NCBI RefSeq assembly: GCF_038051925.1
Contig: NZ_CP150634.1
Coordinates: forward strand, 1,860,001-1,924,000
From: Methylotuvimicrobium sp. KM2
GTDB lineage: Bacteria > Pseudomonadota > Gammaproteobacteria > Methylococcales > Methylomonadaceae
Length of the DNA: 64,000 nt
Direction of reading: 5' to 3'
Positions within the stretch are counted from its first letter, which is position 1, and every line of letters starts with the position of its first letter. The notes beneath the pieces are model-generated. The model ran no database searches and was not told the DNA's origin. It saw only the letters and a list, made by a program, of their open reading frames with translations. The position numbers and the translations under genes were made by a program. Shown here one piece after another: positions 18,517-26,244 of the stretch.

Positions 18517-18684
18517 GACGGTGCTTGCTTTGCGGAGTGCCCGTGACTTGGCCGCCGTCGCGGGATGCGCGAATTAAATCGGCCATGACAGATGTCGGAA
18601 TAGAAAAACGCTTTGATCAATAACTTGAATTCAAGTGACGTGATAGACCGTTTACCAGCCTTACCTTCACCTCCAAGCCACTAG

Positions 18685-19158
18685 TTACAAGCCCAAATCG
18701 CTCAAACCGGCGTGATCGTCCGGCCGACGGCCCAGCGGCCAGTGGAACAAGCGTTGTTCTTGTTTTATCGGCAGGTCGTTGATGCTGGCAAAGCGTCGCT
18801 GCATGAAACCTTGCGGGTTGAACTCCCAGTTCTCGTTGCCGTAGCTGCGGAACCATTGTCCGGAATCGTCATGCCACTCGTAAGCAAAGCGCACCGCGAT
18901 GCGGTTGTCGGTAAAGGCCCATAATTCCTTGATCAAGCGGTAATCCAGTTCCTTGGCCCATTTGCGCTGCAAAAACTGCCGTACTTGTTCGCGGCCTTGC
19001 GGAAATTCGGCGCGGTTACGCCAGACCGTGTCTTCGGTATAGACCAGAGCGACGCGATCCGGGTCGCGCGAATTCCAGGCGTCTTCAGCCATGCGCACTT
19101 TTTGCGCCGCGGTTTCGGCGGTAAAGGGCGGTACGGGGGCTTTGATTTCTTGGGTCAT
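18685..19158 (-). CDS. DUF1348 / SnoaL-like protein (NTF2 fold)
   Basis: 157 residues matching the DUF1348 family: [38 protein letters not shown], then [22 protein letters not shown] and [19 protein letters not shown]. These proteins have the NTF2/SnoaL cone fold and no established function. Single gene on the minus strand; the start is ATG 19158 with GGAGACATACC upstream. Immediately upstream lie repeats and an ahcY remnant, so it is probably transcribed alone. Confidence 0.88.
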   Translation of the reverse strand: MTQEIKAPVPPFTAETAAQKVRMAEDAWNSRDPDRVALVYTEDTVWRNRAEFPQGREQVRQFLQRKWAKELDYRLIKELWAFTDNRIAVRFAYEWHDDSGQWFRSYGNENWEFNPQGFMQRRFASINDLPIKQEQRLFHWPLGRRPDDHAGLSDLGL

Positions 19159-19164
19159 GGTATG

Positions 19165-19380
19165 TCTCCGTTACTCTGAAAGTATGCGAACCGAAGCGGG
19201 AGCGGTTGCTCGATCGACAGGCGTCGGCGGCAGGGCAGATTTTTGCTCCTCGGCAATTGCTGAGTTACAAGGATGTAACGAACGCAGAAAATGCAGGAGC
19301 ATTTTTCTGCCCTGCATTGCTCTAATACACGCCATCCATGGCGTAATGCAAAAGCTGCATTCATGCCATCCATGGCAATC
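19165..19380. repeat. Repeat mosaic (family B arm plus ATGCCATCCATGGC-type palindrome)
   Basis: Starts with a family B arm (GGTTGCTCGATCGACAGGCG, ~19204) and continues into a palindrome-rich segment with CGCCATCCATGGCGTAATGC and ATGCCATCCATGGCA. Related sequences are found at 49.88-49.99 kb and 51.94-51.99 kb. The mosaic is joined to the 3' end of the broken ahcY fragment. Confidence 0.7.
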
Positions 19381-19626
19381 AGTCGCCGCCAGTTTCATTT
19401 GTGCGACCTGATTATCGATTTCAGTCGGCACCGGATGTACGGCATTTTCGAGATCGCCGCCATGCCGCCACAAATAGGCCATGCTCAAGGCCTGATTGGC
19501 GAAGCTCATATCCATTACGGCGGTCGGATGGCCTTCTGCAGCGGCGAGGTTGACCAAGCGTCCTTCGGCCAGCAACCGGACCTGACGGCCGTCTGCCAGC
19601 GTATAGGTTTCGACCGACGCAGAGCG
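19381..19626 (-). pseudogene. ahcY: Adenosylhomocysteinase C-terminal fragment
   Basis: About 80 residues of the SAH hydrolase C-terminal region: [39 protein letters not shown] and [19 protein letters not shown]. The preceding ~350 residues are absent (an in-frame stop lies just upstream) and the last ~20 native residues, including the conserved Lys-Tyr tail, are replaced by repeat sequence. It is therefore a dead gene fragment. The intact ahcY must lie elsewhere, since this enzyme is normally needed to recycle S-adenosylhomocysteine. Confidence 0.85.
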
Positions 19627-19659
19627 TCAATGCCATTAAGTTAAGGTCCTTGGAGTTTT

Positions 19660-19890
19660 ACTCCCCTATTTGAAAAAGAGTGGCTGGGGGAGATTCTTCC
19701 TCGTTCCCATCGCTCCAGCGTGGGAACGCATACCAATCTGGTTTCAACAGCCAAGATACGGATTCCCACGGAGGACCGTGGGAACCAGAAAAGGCTTAAC
19801 TTAATGGCAGTGACGCAGAGCATGGGAACGAGCGCTTTGTGGGGATACATCAGCCTCAACCCCCCTTTTTCAAAAGGGAGGGCAATCATT
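19660..19890. repeat. Family A palindromic repeat flanked by an outer inverted repeat
   Basis: CCCATCGCTCCAGCGTGGGA near 19700 and TTCCCACGGAGGACCGTGGG near 19763 form an inverted family A copy, with a third partial arm near 19820. The outer sequences CCCTATTTGAAAAAGAGTGG and CCCCTTTTTCAAAAGGGAGG are related inverted segments. Nothing coding is seen. Confidence 0.7.
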
Positions 19891-19913
19891 AAGCTGCCGT
19901 GTATCGAGCCAGA

Positions 19914-21317
19914 TCAGCGAATGTCCTCGGCGGTCAATTCGCTAAGCGGCTTACCTTTGTATTCGCCAGTGAGTGTTTTCAGGAAAGCAACCATATCGCC
20001 GATTTCATCGCTGCTGAAGTCTTTGTCGAGCTGAACCTGTCCCATGATGCGGACCGCGTCGGCAAGCGTTTCGGCGGAGCCGTCGTGGAAATAAGGGAAG
20101 GTCAGTTCGATGTTGCGCAGCACCGGCACTTTGAAGAAATGACGGTCTTTTTCCTGCTTCGTGACATTGAAACGGCCGTTGTCGACTTCGGTCAACTCGC
20201 CGCCGCGTTGTTTGAAATAATCGCGCGCGACTCCCATTTTTTCATACGACAAGCCGCCGAGTGCCGGGCCTGAATGGCACGATGCGCAATGCGTCTTGAA
20301 CAGTTCATAACCGGCTTTTTCTTCGTTCGTCAGCGCGGTCACGTTGCCGCGAAGGTACTGATCGAAGCGGGAATTTGGTGTAACCAGCGATTCCTCGAAC
20401 ACGGCTATCGCATGTGTTACGGTTGCTTTGGTCAAGCCTTGATCCGGATACAGTTTTGCGAAGGCTTGTTGATAGGCTTCGTCTTGCTTAAGTTTTTCGA
20501 CGACCTCATCCCAGACCGCGCCCATTTCGATCGGGTTCGCCACCGGTCCTGCCGCTTGTTCCTGAAGGTCTTTTGCACGTCCGTCCCAGAATTGCGCGAG
20601 GTTATACATCGCGACATAGACGGTCGGCGAATTGATCGGTCCCAACTGGCCGCGAATGCCGGTTGCAACTCTGGCTTGATCGGTGCCGCCGCGCGTCAGG
20701 TCATGGCAAGATGCGCAGTTCAGCGAATCGTCTCCGGACAGTCTGCGGTCGTGGAACAGCTTGTCGCCGAGTGCGACAATTTCAGGGTCGAGATCGACCG
20801 TAAGCGGCAGCGGTTGCACCGGTTCGCCCTTGAATTGATTGGCTGCGTCCTTGCTCCATGGATGTTTGGCGCGCTCTTCAGCGATCCAGGTAAGCAGCGT
20901 CGTTTTTTCTTCATGGTTCAACTTGCCGTTCCAATGCATCAGAAGGTATAGCGCCGGCGGCATGCTGTCGTTGCGAATAACGCCTTCTAGCCGGGCCAAC
21001 ATCAACGGTGTGAAACTGTCCTTGCCGCTGTAGGCTTCTTTCGTCAGCAACAATCGTTCGCTAGCCTCCTCGATGTCGTGCTCCATCAGCTGTTTTGCGA
21101 TCGGTAGGCCGGAATAGATCGGCATGCGAGTCATGCCGGGAGAATGACAGTCGACGCATTTGTTTTGCAAAACCCGCGAAGCCTTCGCGAAATTGTCCGA
21201 TTTGCCTGAAATCACTTCAATCGGCTCGTTTTCGCCGGACAAGCCAATCAAGTTCGAAATCGGCAGAAACAGGAAGACTGCCACCAGAAAGATAATGAAC
21301 CATTGGATTTTTTTCAT
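19914..21317 (-). CDS. Tri-haem cytochrome c peroxidase (YhjA/Ccp-like)
   Basis: 467 residues from ATG 21317; close to the 465 of E. coli YhjA. One N-terminal membrane anchor (IQWFIIFLVAVFLFLPI) is followed by three CxxCH haem sites: CVDCH (~54), CASCH (~200) and CASCH (~342). The last two belong to the classical di-haem MauG/CcpA region (GQLGPINSPTVYVAMYNLAQ, FKVPVLRNIELTFPYFHDG), the first to an extra haem domain. Such enzymes reduce H2O2 with electrons from quinol or cytochrome c at the periplasmic face. The in-frame ATG at 21341 gives an 8-residue extension without signal. It is last in a minus-strand set after a monohaem cytochrome, the likely electron partner. Confidence 0.92.
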   Translation of the reverse strand: MKKIQWFIIFLVAVFLFLPISNLIGLSGENEPIEVISGKSDNFAKASRVLQNKCVDCHSPGMTRMPIYSGLPIAKQLMEHDIEEASERLLLTKEAYSGKDSFTPLMLARLEGVIRNDSMPPALYLLMHWNGKLNHEEKTTLLTWIAEERAKHPWSKDAANQFKGEPVQPLPLTVDLDPEIVALGDKLFHDRRLSGDDSLNCASCHDLTRGGTDQARVATGIRGQLGPINSPTVYVAMYNLAQFWDGRAKDLQEQAAGPVANPIEMGAVWDEVVEKLKQDEAYQQAFAKLYPDQGLTKATVTHAIAVFEESLVTPNSRFDQYLRGNVTALTNEEKAGYELFKTHCASCHSGPALGGLSYEKMGVARDYFKQRGGELTEVDNGRFNVTKQEKDRHFFKVPVLRNIELTFPYFHDGSAETLADAVRIMGQVQLDKDFSSDEIGDMVAFLKTLTGEYKGKPLSELTAEDIR

Positions 21318-21357
21318 AGTTCGACTCCGCGTTTTTTGCACTGTCTTGGAAAAAGGT

Positions 21358-21801
21358 TTATTCCTGCAAACGATATAAGTATTCAGTCAGAGCAAGAATA
21401 CGGCTGCGAGCGGCAGATTCGGTATCGGCCTCGGGGTAGTTGTTGAAATAGAGAGAGGTTTGGTTGGTAAAGGCTCGGCCCCAGATCGGCATGTCGCGTG
21501 GCCCGTGAGATTTGACTTCCTCCCTTCCGTCGATGATCTTATAGACGCGGTCGAACGGGAATACGCCGTTGTTGTTCTTGGCTAAAACGGTTAGATTCGG
21601 AACCGGTCTCACCAGCAAGGCTTTAAATGGGCCGTCGTCGCCTTTTCCGTTGATTCCATGACAAACTGCGCATGCCGATTCGTATTCCAGTTTGCCGACA
21701 TCCAATTTTTCGTCGGCAAATGCTGTTGTCGTTGTTGATCCGGCGAGGATCGCGAAGCTAAAAGCGGCTGCGTTGGACCTGAGTGATTTTCTGGTTTTCA
21801 T
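21358..21801 (-). CDS. Monohaem c-type cytochrome
   Basis: 147 residues with a signal peptide (cut near AFADEK) and one CxxCH site, CAVCHGINGKGDDGPF, plus a distal axial-ligand region (GPRDMPIWGRAF). The GxGxDG context after the haem site is typical of class I cytochromes that feed periplasmic oxidases and peroxidases. The gene is 40 bases upstream of the tri-haem peroxidase gene and is likely its electron donor or partner (inference). Good GGAGG-like sequence precedes the ATG at 21801. Confidence 0.9.
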   Translation of the reverse strand: MKTRKSLRSNAAAFSFAILAGSTTTTAFADEKLDVGKLEYESACAVCHGINGKGDDGPFKALLVRPVPNLTVLAKNNNGVFPFDRVYKIIDGREEVKSHGPRDMPIWGRAFTNQTSLYFNNYPEADTESAARSRILALTEYLYRLQE

Positions 21802-21844
21802 AATGCCTCCGATAGCGAATTTACTTCATTAAGATGGCACCGGT

Positions 21845-22198
21845 TCACCGATGTTTGTGTTCGTGATGTTCGATCGGTTCCGATTTCAATGCGCCTTTTA
21901 TAAAGGCTTCGATAGCCCGGTCGGGATCAATTTCTTTTGTAACGATGACTTTGACGGCTTTATCCGCCAAACGACGCGCGAGACCTTCCCCGATGCCGCC
22001 GCAGATCAGAACGTTGACATCATCCAGTGGAGTAGGCTCGAATCGGGATGCTTCATGGAAAGACTGCTCCTTGCTCAGTTCTAAAAGCTCCTTTCCGGTA
22101 ATGCCGTCGTGTTCAATGCGGTATATCCAGAATTTTCTACACCGGCCGGTGTGGCCGGTGATTTCCTTGCGGTTTTGACTGGCGACGGCAATTTTCAT
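21845..22198 (-). CDS. NifX/NifB-C-terminal-domain (dinitrogenase cofactor-binding-like) protein
   Basis: 117 residues from ATG 22198 (MKIAVASQNRKEITGHTGRC). The family core of Fe-Mo cofactor-binding proteins is visible: the N-terminal MKIAVAS, the HxGRCxxFWIY loop, VLICGGIGEGLARRL and the C-terminal His-rich tail HHEHKH that could bind metal. NifX-like stand-alone proteins occur in many genomes without nitrogenase. Here it sits between a haem protein operon and a membrane protein, all on the minus strand, so a redox or metal-related role is possible. No nif genes are in the window. Confidence 0.82.
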   Translation of the reverse strand: MKIAVASQNRKEITGHTGRCRKFWIYRIEHDGITGKELLELSKEQSFHEASRFEPTPLDDVNVLICGGIGEGLARRLADKAVKVIVTKEIDPDRAIEAFIKGALKSEPIEHHEHKHR

Positions 22199-22211
22199 GA
22201 TTATCCCCAAA

Positions 22212-22715
22212 TCAATAGGATGGCGGCATCAACGGTTCGATACCTTCGAATTGCGCGCTCGGATGATGTTTGACGATCAATTGGCTGATAGTATCGATAC
22301 GCTCTGTCGGGATATCGATCATGACCAAGAACGCGCCGTTTTCGATTGCTTCGGAGTATTGCTTGACGCGCGAATTACCAACCTCGAGGCCGGCCAGACC
22401 GCTCATTATTGTGCCAATTGTCGCACCGTAGAGCAATACACCTAGAACCGGGCCTCCGGCAATCGCAAATCCGGCAAATCGTAAACCAACGAGACCAGCG
22501 AGTAGTCCTGTTGCTCCGCCTAACGCAGCGCCACGTTCCATTGCGGGAACAAAGTCGGTTTTTTGAAATTCCGAAGCTTCGGGTAAGTCATCGAGCGGCG
22601 TGTCGCGTTTGGCTAGTATGTGGATGTGTCTATCTTCGATTCCTTCCAAACGAAGTTCATCGACGATTTTATGTGTGGTTTCAATGTCTGGGGACAAAAA
22701 GTAAATTCTTCTCAT
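22212..22715 (-). CDS. DUF1269-like small membrane protein
   Basis: 167 residues. The N-terminal ~55 residues (RRIYFLSPDIETTHKIVDEL) resemble a ferredoxin-like/heat-shock-induced YflT-type domain. Then come glycine-rich helices (GAALGGATGLLAGLVGLRFA, GPVLGVLLYGATIGTIMSGL) that look membrane-associated, and a soluble C-terminus. Function unknown. It is the first gene of the minus-strand cytochrome peroxidase set, 14 bases above the NifX-like gene. A large dyad (22762-22787) lies 47 bases upstream of its start and may be the operator for the whole set. Confidence 0.7.
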   Translation of the reverse strand: MRRIYFLSPDIETTHKIVDELRLEGIEDRHIHILAKRDTPLDDLPEASEFQKTDFVPAMERGAALGGATGLLAGLVGLRFAGFAIAGGPVLGVLLYGATIGTIMSGLAGLEVGNSRVKQYSEAIENGAFLVMIDIPTERIDTISQLIVKHHPSAQFEGIEPLMPPSY

Positions 22716-22761
22716 GAACTTTCCTGTATGTAGTCAATAATTGGAAATTGTAGTCTTTATT

Positions 22762-22787
22762 TTTATCAGCGTATATTGACTGATAAA
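22762..22787. promoter_or_regulatory. Perfect 8-base dyad TTTATCAG-N10-CTGATAAA upstream of the peroxidase set
   Basis: An exact inverted repeat with a 10-base AT-rich spacer lies 47-72 bases upstream of the ATG at 22715. It does not match the FNR box TTGAT-N4-ATCAA. The spacing fits a dimeric regulator site overlapping the promoter. The regulator is unknown. Confidence 0.5.
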
Positions 22788-22870
22788 GTTATTCATCGTT
22801 AATACACACTTTCAGTTGAAAAACCGTCTAAGAATATTTACGGCATCATTCTCTCTACCAATATTTATTG

Positions 22871-23005
22871 TCAGGCAAAACCTTCACAGCGGCCGGTTAA
22901 GGCTGGTGCGGTCGCGGCATCGAGATACGGGCGAAGGACCATGGCACGCAATTCATCGTCACCGAAGAAGTTATTTTTCGCTAAATCCTTAGTCTTCAGC
23001 AGACG
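22871..23005 (-). pseudogene. Possible C-terminal gene fragment (44 codons, unassigned)
   Basis: The minus frame between a TAA (above 23005) and a TGA (22871-22873) reads RLLKTKDLAKNNFFGDDELR then AMVLRPYLDAATAPALTG. Composition and GC content look like coding sequence, unlike the AT-rich surroundings, but there is no start codon and I do not recognise the family. Confidence 0.25.
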
Positions 23006-23314
23006 TTAAGTTTATAGAGCTAATTTGATAATTCTCGTTAATACATTGAAATTTAAGTATCTTATAGATTTTCAGTTAGTGCATAAAAAAACCATACCAT
23101 TTACCCACTATACTCATCGGAGATCAAAATTCGGAACCGAGGACCCGTCAAAGAACGCCTTGGATACACCCATGTCGGTCCCTCACCTAGCGCTAGGTGA
23201 GTGAACGAGCACCCCGGCACCTTCTCAAGCTAATGCCGAAATTTGAAGTACGAAAGCTATAATCAGGCAAATTGACATCAAAACAGAGGGCAAGATTGCT
23301 GTCATTGCCGCATA

Positions 23315-23430
23315 AAAAAAGCGCTTTATTCGAAAGAATAAAGCGCCAAGGCCTTAACAAACAATCACAAAGGAGGAGGACACACAACGAAAGCATTTCT
23401 GCTTACTTATGCTAAGGCATTTCCTATGCC
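23315..23430 (-). ncRNA. Candidate small RNA with CCUCCUCC loop and rho-independent terminator
   Basis: Read on the minus strand: hairpin GGCAT-AGGAA-ATGCC (23430-23416), hairpin AGCAT...ATGCT (23413-23393), an unpaired stretch GTGTCCTCCTCCTTTGTG (around 23367-23384), then GCGCTTTATTC-TTTC-GAATAAAGCGC and seven T (23347-23315). A TAAAAT-like -10 lies at 23434-23439. There is no gene nearby on this strand to own the terminator. CCUCCUCC can pair with Shine-Dalgarno sequences. Confidence 0.45.
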
Positions 23431-23881
23431 ATATTTTATTAAAAATAAATAAGTTGTTGATATAAATTAATTAAAGATTTACTTTGGAAGCGCGGTCAAT
23501 GCGCGATAACCGGTTTCTAGAAGGAAATAATGGCTTTTAATGCCCAAAAGTAACGTTTTATTGAAGTAAGCTCCCTGTTTTGGTGCATGAGTTGAATGAG
23601 TTATATCCCTTTCGCACTTCAAATTTCGGCAATGACAGAGGAGACGCCTGGGTGTACTCGGCCCCTCACCTAGCACTAGGTGAAGGGCAGCACGTAGCCC
23701 GTATGCAGCGAAGCGGAATACGGGAATGGCGGGGCTCCGAGTTTCCCGGATTGCGCTACGCTCCATCCGGGCTACGCTGTTTAGACTCGCCGAAAGCGGT
23801 TGGTAGCGATTTAGCAGCGGAGATGTCTGTGCTTAGGATTTGGTCGTAAACAACTTCCCTATTTTAGGGAGGGTTCGGTAG

Positions 23882-25313
23882 CATAAGCGCCAACTTAAGC
23901 ATCTAAGTTATTGATTAATAAGTGCTAACATCTAAAACTCGACTTTCAGTAATGAGCTCCAAAACGCGACCCGGCAAACTCTGAAGCTTTCTCTTGCGCG
24001 GACGTTCGCAGAGGCTTTTTATTTGGTCATCAATAAAGCGCTCATTTTTTGAAAAACAATTCGTGAGTCCTGCCTTGATCTCATTGGCGATCGTGCGCCA
24101 TAAATGCCAATGGGTAATCGAACGATCGCCGGCCATCGTGGTGGCCGCTTGGCCGAAACGGCGTTGCGCGATTTTTTGGGTCACTGCGGCAAACAGTAAC
24201 TTACCGTGCAAATATAAATCCGCCAGCTTGCTGTCTTTTCGGGCGCGTAGCCGGTCAATATCAAGCAAGCTTTTCAGGCGTTTTATGACCAGCTCCACTT
24301 GCCAGCGAACCCGGTAGAGCTCAGCGATTGATTTCGTGTCGAGCAGCGATTCGGGAATCGAGGTAAAAACCAATACCCAGCCGCTCAGCATCAAGGTCTT
24401 TTGGCTTGCCGTGCGGCCTTTCTTGCGCGCGTTTTGTTTCGCTTTGCGGCGTGCTTGCGCCGCCTGTTCCGGCGGTAACGGCATGGCATGCACCACGCCT
24501 TCGATACGTTTGTCTTGATGACACAGATAAACCGGTATCGCACCCGGCTGACCATTCAAATCGCGTATGCGCTGTTCCCAGTCGATTTTGACACCTTTCG
24601 GTTCGTTGCACCGTTCGTAAAGCGTCATGCTGTGCGGATTATAGCGCAGCACGACGTGGCCGCCGCGATCAATGAGCGGGACTAAAGACTTCGGTTGGTT
24701 GTAGCCTCGATCAACTAACGCGACATCACCTGCAGCCAACTGGTAATGATCCAAGCTTTCGCCGACTTTATCGGTCGTGACGTTGACCTCGCGAAGTGTC
24801 AAGCTCATCAAGTCGATCGCCACATGGAGGCGATACGTCGTTTCGTTCGCTCCCGGCTCTTGCACAGTCGAACCGTCAATCACAATGAAATTCAGCGCAC
24901 CGTGATTGACCGCTTTATCCAACCCGAACACACTCTTCAGTAACGATTTAATCCACGACACGCAGGCCGCCAATCGCTTGATCACCGCCGTATCGCTCAA
25001 ATAGCCTTGAAGCTTGGCGACTTCGCCGGCGCAGCTGCGCAACGACAAGTCCTGTCCGCAATACAACAGGACTAACTGCAATAACTGCAGCGGTGATCGG
25101 ATTTTCCGCGCTCGTGCAAACGCCTGTAATTCATAGGCCCGCTCCTGAAAATCCGTTGGTAGCTCTTGCAAAAAGTCATCAAAAAGCGTATCTGTTAACT
25201 GTGGCTGCATCATAGGGATTTTCACTTTCGTCGGTAAAAATACTCTATGTTGTGGCCACATCTTGATTTTTCAACTGTGAATCAAGGCCTTGCGTCTTAA
25301 GTTGGCGCTTATG
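23882..25313 (-). mobile_element. Complete IS4-family insertion sequence (1432 bp)
   Basis: Perfect 18-base terminal inverted repeats, CATAAGCGCCAACTTAAG at 23882-23899 and its complement at 25296-25313, flank a single full-length transposase gene. The 11-base target duplication GGGTTCGGTAG is present at 23871-23881 and 25314-25324. Perfect ends, perfect duplication and an intact transposase indicate a recent and possibly active insertion. The target is the terminal arm of a family B repeat. Confidence 0.95.
23915..25261 (-). CDS. IS4-family transposase
   Basis: 448 residues (432 if the start is ATG 25213, MMQPQLTD, which looks equally likely). DDE-type RNase-H-fold transposase: first Asp in FIVIDGSTVQEPG, second Asp in VALVDRGYNQPKS, and the IS4 Y-(2)-R-(3)-E-(6)-K motif in YRVRWQVELVIKRLKSLL. 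It fills the IS from end to end with no frameshift. Catalyses cut-and-paste transposition. An N-terminal DNA-binding region is expected before residue 130. Confidence 0.95.
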   Translation of the reverse strand: MWPQHRVFLPTKVKIPMMQPQLTDTLFDDFLQELPTDFQERAYELQAFARARKIRSPLQLLQLVLLYCGQDLSLRSCAGEVAKLQGYLSDTAVIKRLAACVSWIKSLLKSVFGLDKAVNHGALNFIVIDGSTVQEPGANETTYRLHVAIDLMSLTLREVNVTTDKVGESLDHYQLAAGDVALVDRGYNQPKSLVPLIDRGGHVVLRYNPHSMTLYERCNEPKGVKIDWEQRIRDLNGQPGAIPVYLCHQDKRIEGVVHAMPLPPEQAAQARRKAKQNARKKGRTASQKTLMLSGWVLVFTSIPESLLDTKSIAELYRVRWQVELVIKRLKSLLDIDRLRARKDSKLADLYLHGKLLFAAVTQKIAQRRFGQAATTMAGDRSITHWHLWRTIANEIKAGLTNCFSKNERFIDDQIKSLCERPRKRKLQSLPGRVLELITESRVLDVSTY

Positions 25314-25480
25314 GGGTTCGGTAGCTCGATTGGCAGGTGTCGGCGGCAGGGAAAGCCGCTGTCAAGCCTACACGGACGTATTTACCCAGCACCTGAATAA
25401 GCCATGATTTTGAATCATTGCCAAAGGCCTATGGAATTTAGGTGCTGGGTTCACGGCGTGTTTTGACGGACCCTCGACGC
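25314..25480. repeat. Family B repeat with an embedded family F palindrome, split from its left end by the IS
   Basis: Begins GGGTTCGGTAGCTCGATTGG (family B arm) and continues through GTGTCGGCGGCAGGGAAAGC. At 25383-25450 a second palindrome, bounded by CCCAGCACCT and AGGTGCTGGG, interrupts it. Family B sequence resumes at TTCACGGCG and ends near GGACCCTC. The same F palindrome sits in the B copy at 51.9 kb. Left B flank lies before the IS (23834-23881). Confidence 0.8.
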
Positions 25481-25540
25481 TGAAATTTGATCTACTATTG
25501 GTATGCAGCAAGTTCCGGCCTGACAAACTTCGGAGTATGC

Positions 25541-26131
25541 ATGAATCCATTTCGAAAAAATGAAAGCCGATGGCGGCCGCGTCAAGTTTTGTTATTCAGC
25601 GGACACATGGTCGATGCGCCGGATCGGAACAAACCCAGGTTTCCAGCCGATAAGGAAGCTGTCGCCGCGAAAAAAATAGCCGATACCCTCGATAAACTCG
25701 GTGCGGGTCCGCAAGATCTGGCATTGACGCAAGGCGCCTGTGGAGGAGATATTCTGTTTGCCGAAGCCTGCCTGCAACGTGGCGTAAGACTCCATCTTTT
25801 GTTGCCATTTGAAGAACCGGCATTCATTCAGAGATCTGTGCTGTCAGGAGGTGAGTCTTGGCGGGACCGTTACTTCGCGATCAAACCGCACGCACAAATC
25901 AAAACCGCACCGGTCGAATTGGGTCCGCCGCCTGAGGATGTCAATCCTTATGAGCGCTGCAACCTTTGGTTGCTTTACTCGGCATTGGCTTACGGCACGG
26001 AAAAAGTGCGCTTCATTTGTCTTTGGAACGGAGAGGGCGGTGATGCCCCGGGAGGAACGGCGCATATGTATCATGAAGTGAATGATAAGACCGGTCAGGT
26101 GTATTGGTTGAATACCCGGGAATTGTGGTGA
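25541..26131 (+). CDS. SLOG-like Rossmann-fold nucleotide-sensor protein
   Basis: 196 residues from ATG 25541. VLLFSGHMVDAP opens a Rossmann-like fold; LALTQGACGGDILFAEACLQ and VRLHLLLPFEEPAFI follow, a pattern of the SLOG/DprA-like superfamily (glycine-rich loop, then an acidic residue and a strand ending in LPF). The C-terminal part (NPYERCNLWLLYSALAYG, VRFICLWNGEGGDAPGGTAHM) resembles domains seen with DUF4071 TPR proteins. SLOG domains in conflict systems are proposed to bind or make nucleotide-derived signals. The next two genes carry the DUF4071-type TPR region on the same strand, so they probably act together (inference). No close family with known function is recognised. Confidence 0.55.
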   Translation: MNPFRKNESRWRPRQVLLFSGHMVDAPDRNKPRFPADKEAVAAKKIADTLDKLGAGPQDLALTQGACGGDILFAEACLQRGVRLHLLLPFEEPAFIQRSVLSGGESWRDRYFAIKPHAQIKTAPVELGPPPEDVNPYERCNLWLLYSALAYGTEKVRFICLWNGEGGDAPGGTAHMYHEVNDKTGQVYWLNTRELW

Positions 26132-26244
26132 AGCGTTTCGCGGATTGTATTGCATCTATTGTCGCTTGGATCGACCATAGGCGGGGGCGGCATGGAATAC
26201 GCAGTCCATCATCGTAAACTGGAGCATTTCGAAGGATGTTTAGT

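Larger units (their letters stand above)
22716..23881. other. Gene-poor spacer between DUF1269-like gene and IS4 element
   Basis: Apart from the dyad, the 44-codon fragment and the candidate sRNA described separately, it holds repeat pieces: CTCACCTAGCGCTAGGTGAG at 23183, a CCGAAATTTGAAGTACGAAAG-like arm near 23232 with its inverse near 23610, CTCACCTAGCACTAGGTGAA near 23664, and a REP-like CCCGTATGC...CCGGATTGCGC palindrome near 23700-23780. I see no intact gene. Confidence 0.6.

Noticed and set aside
21845..22198. Nitrogenase cluster suggested by the NifX-like protein
   Set aside because: No other nif gene in the window; stand-alone NifX-like proteins are common.
23193..23396. Minus-strand 67-codon ORF over the terminator
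   Set aside because: It runs through the terminator and repeat sequences; the candidate sRNA explains the structure better.
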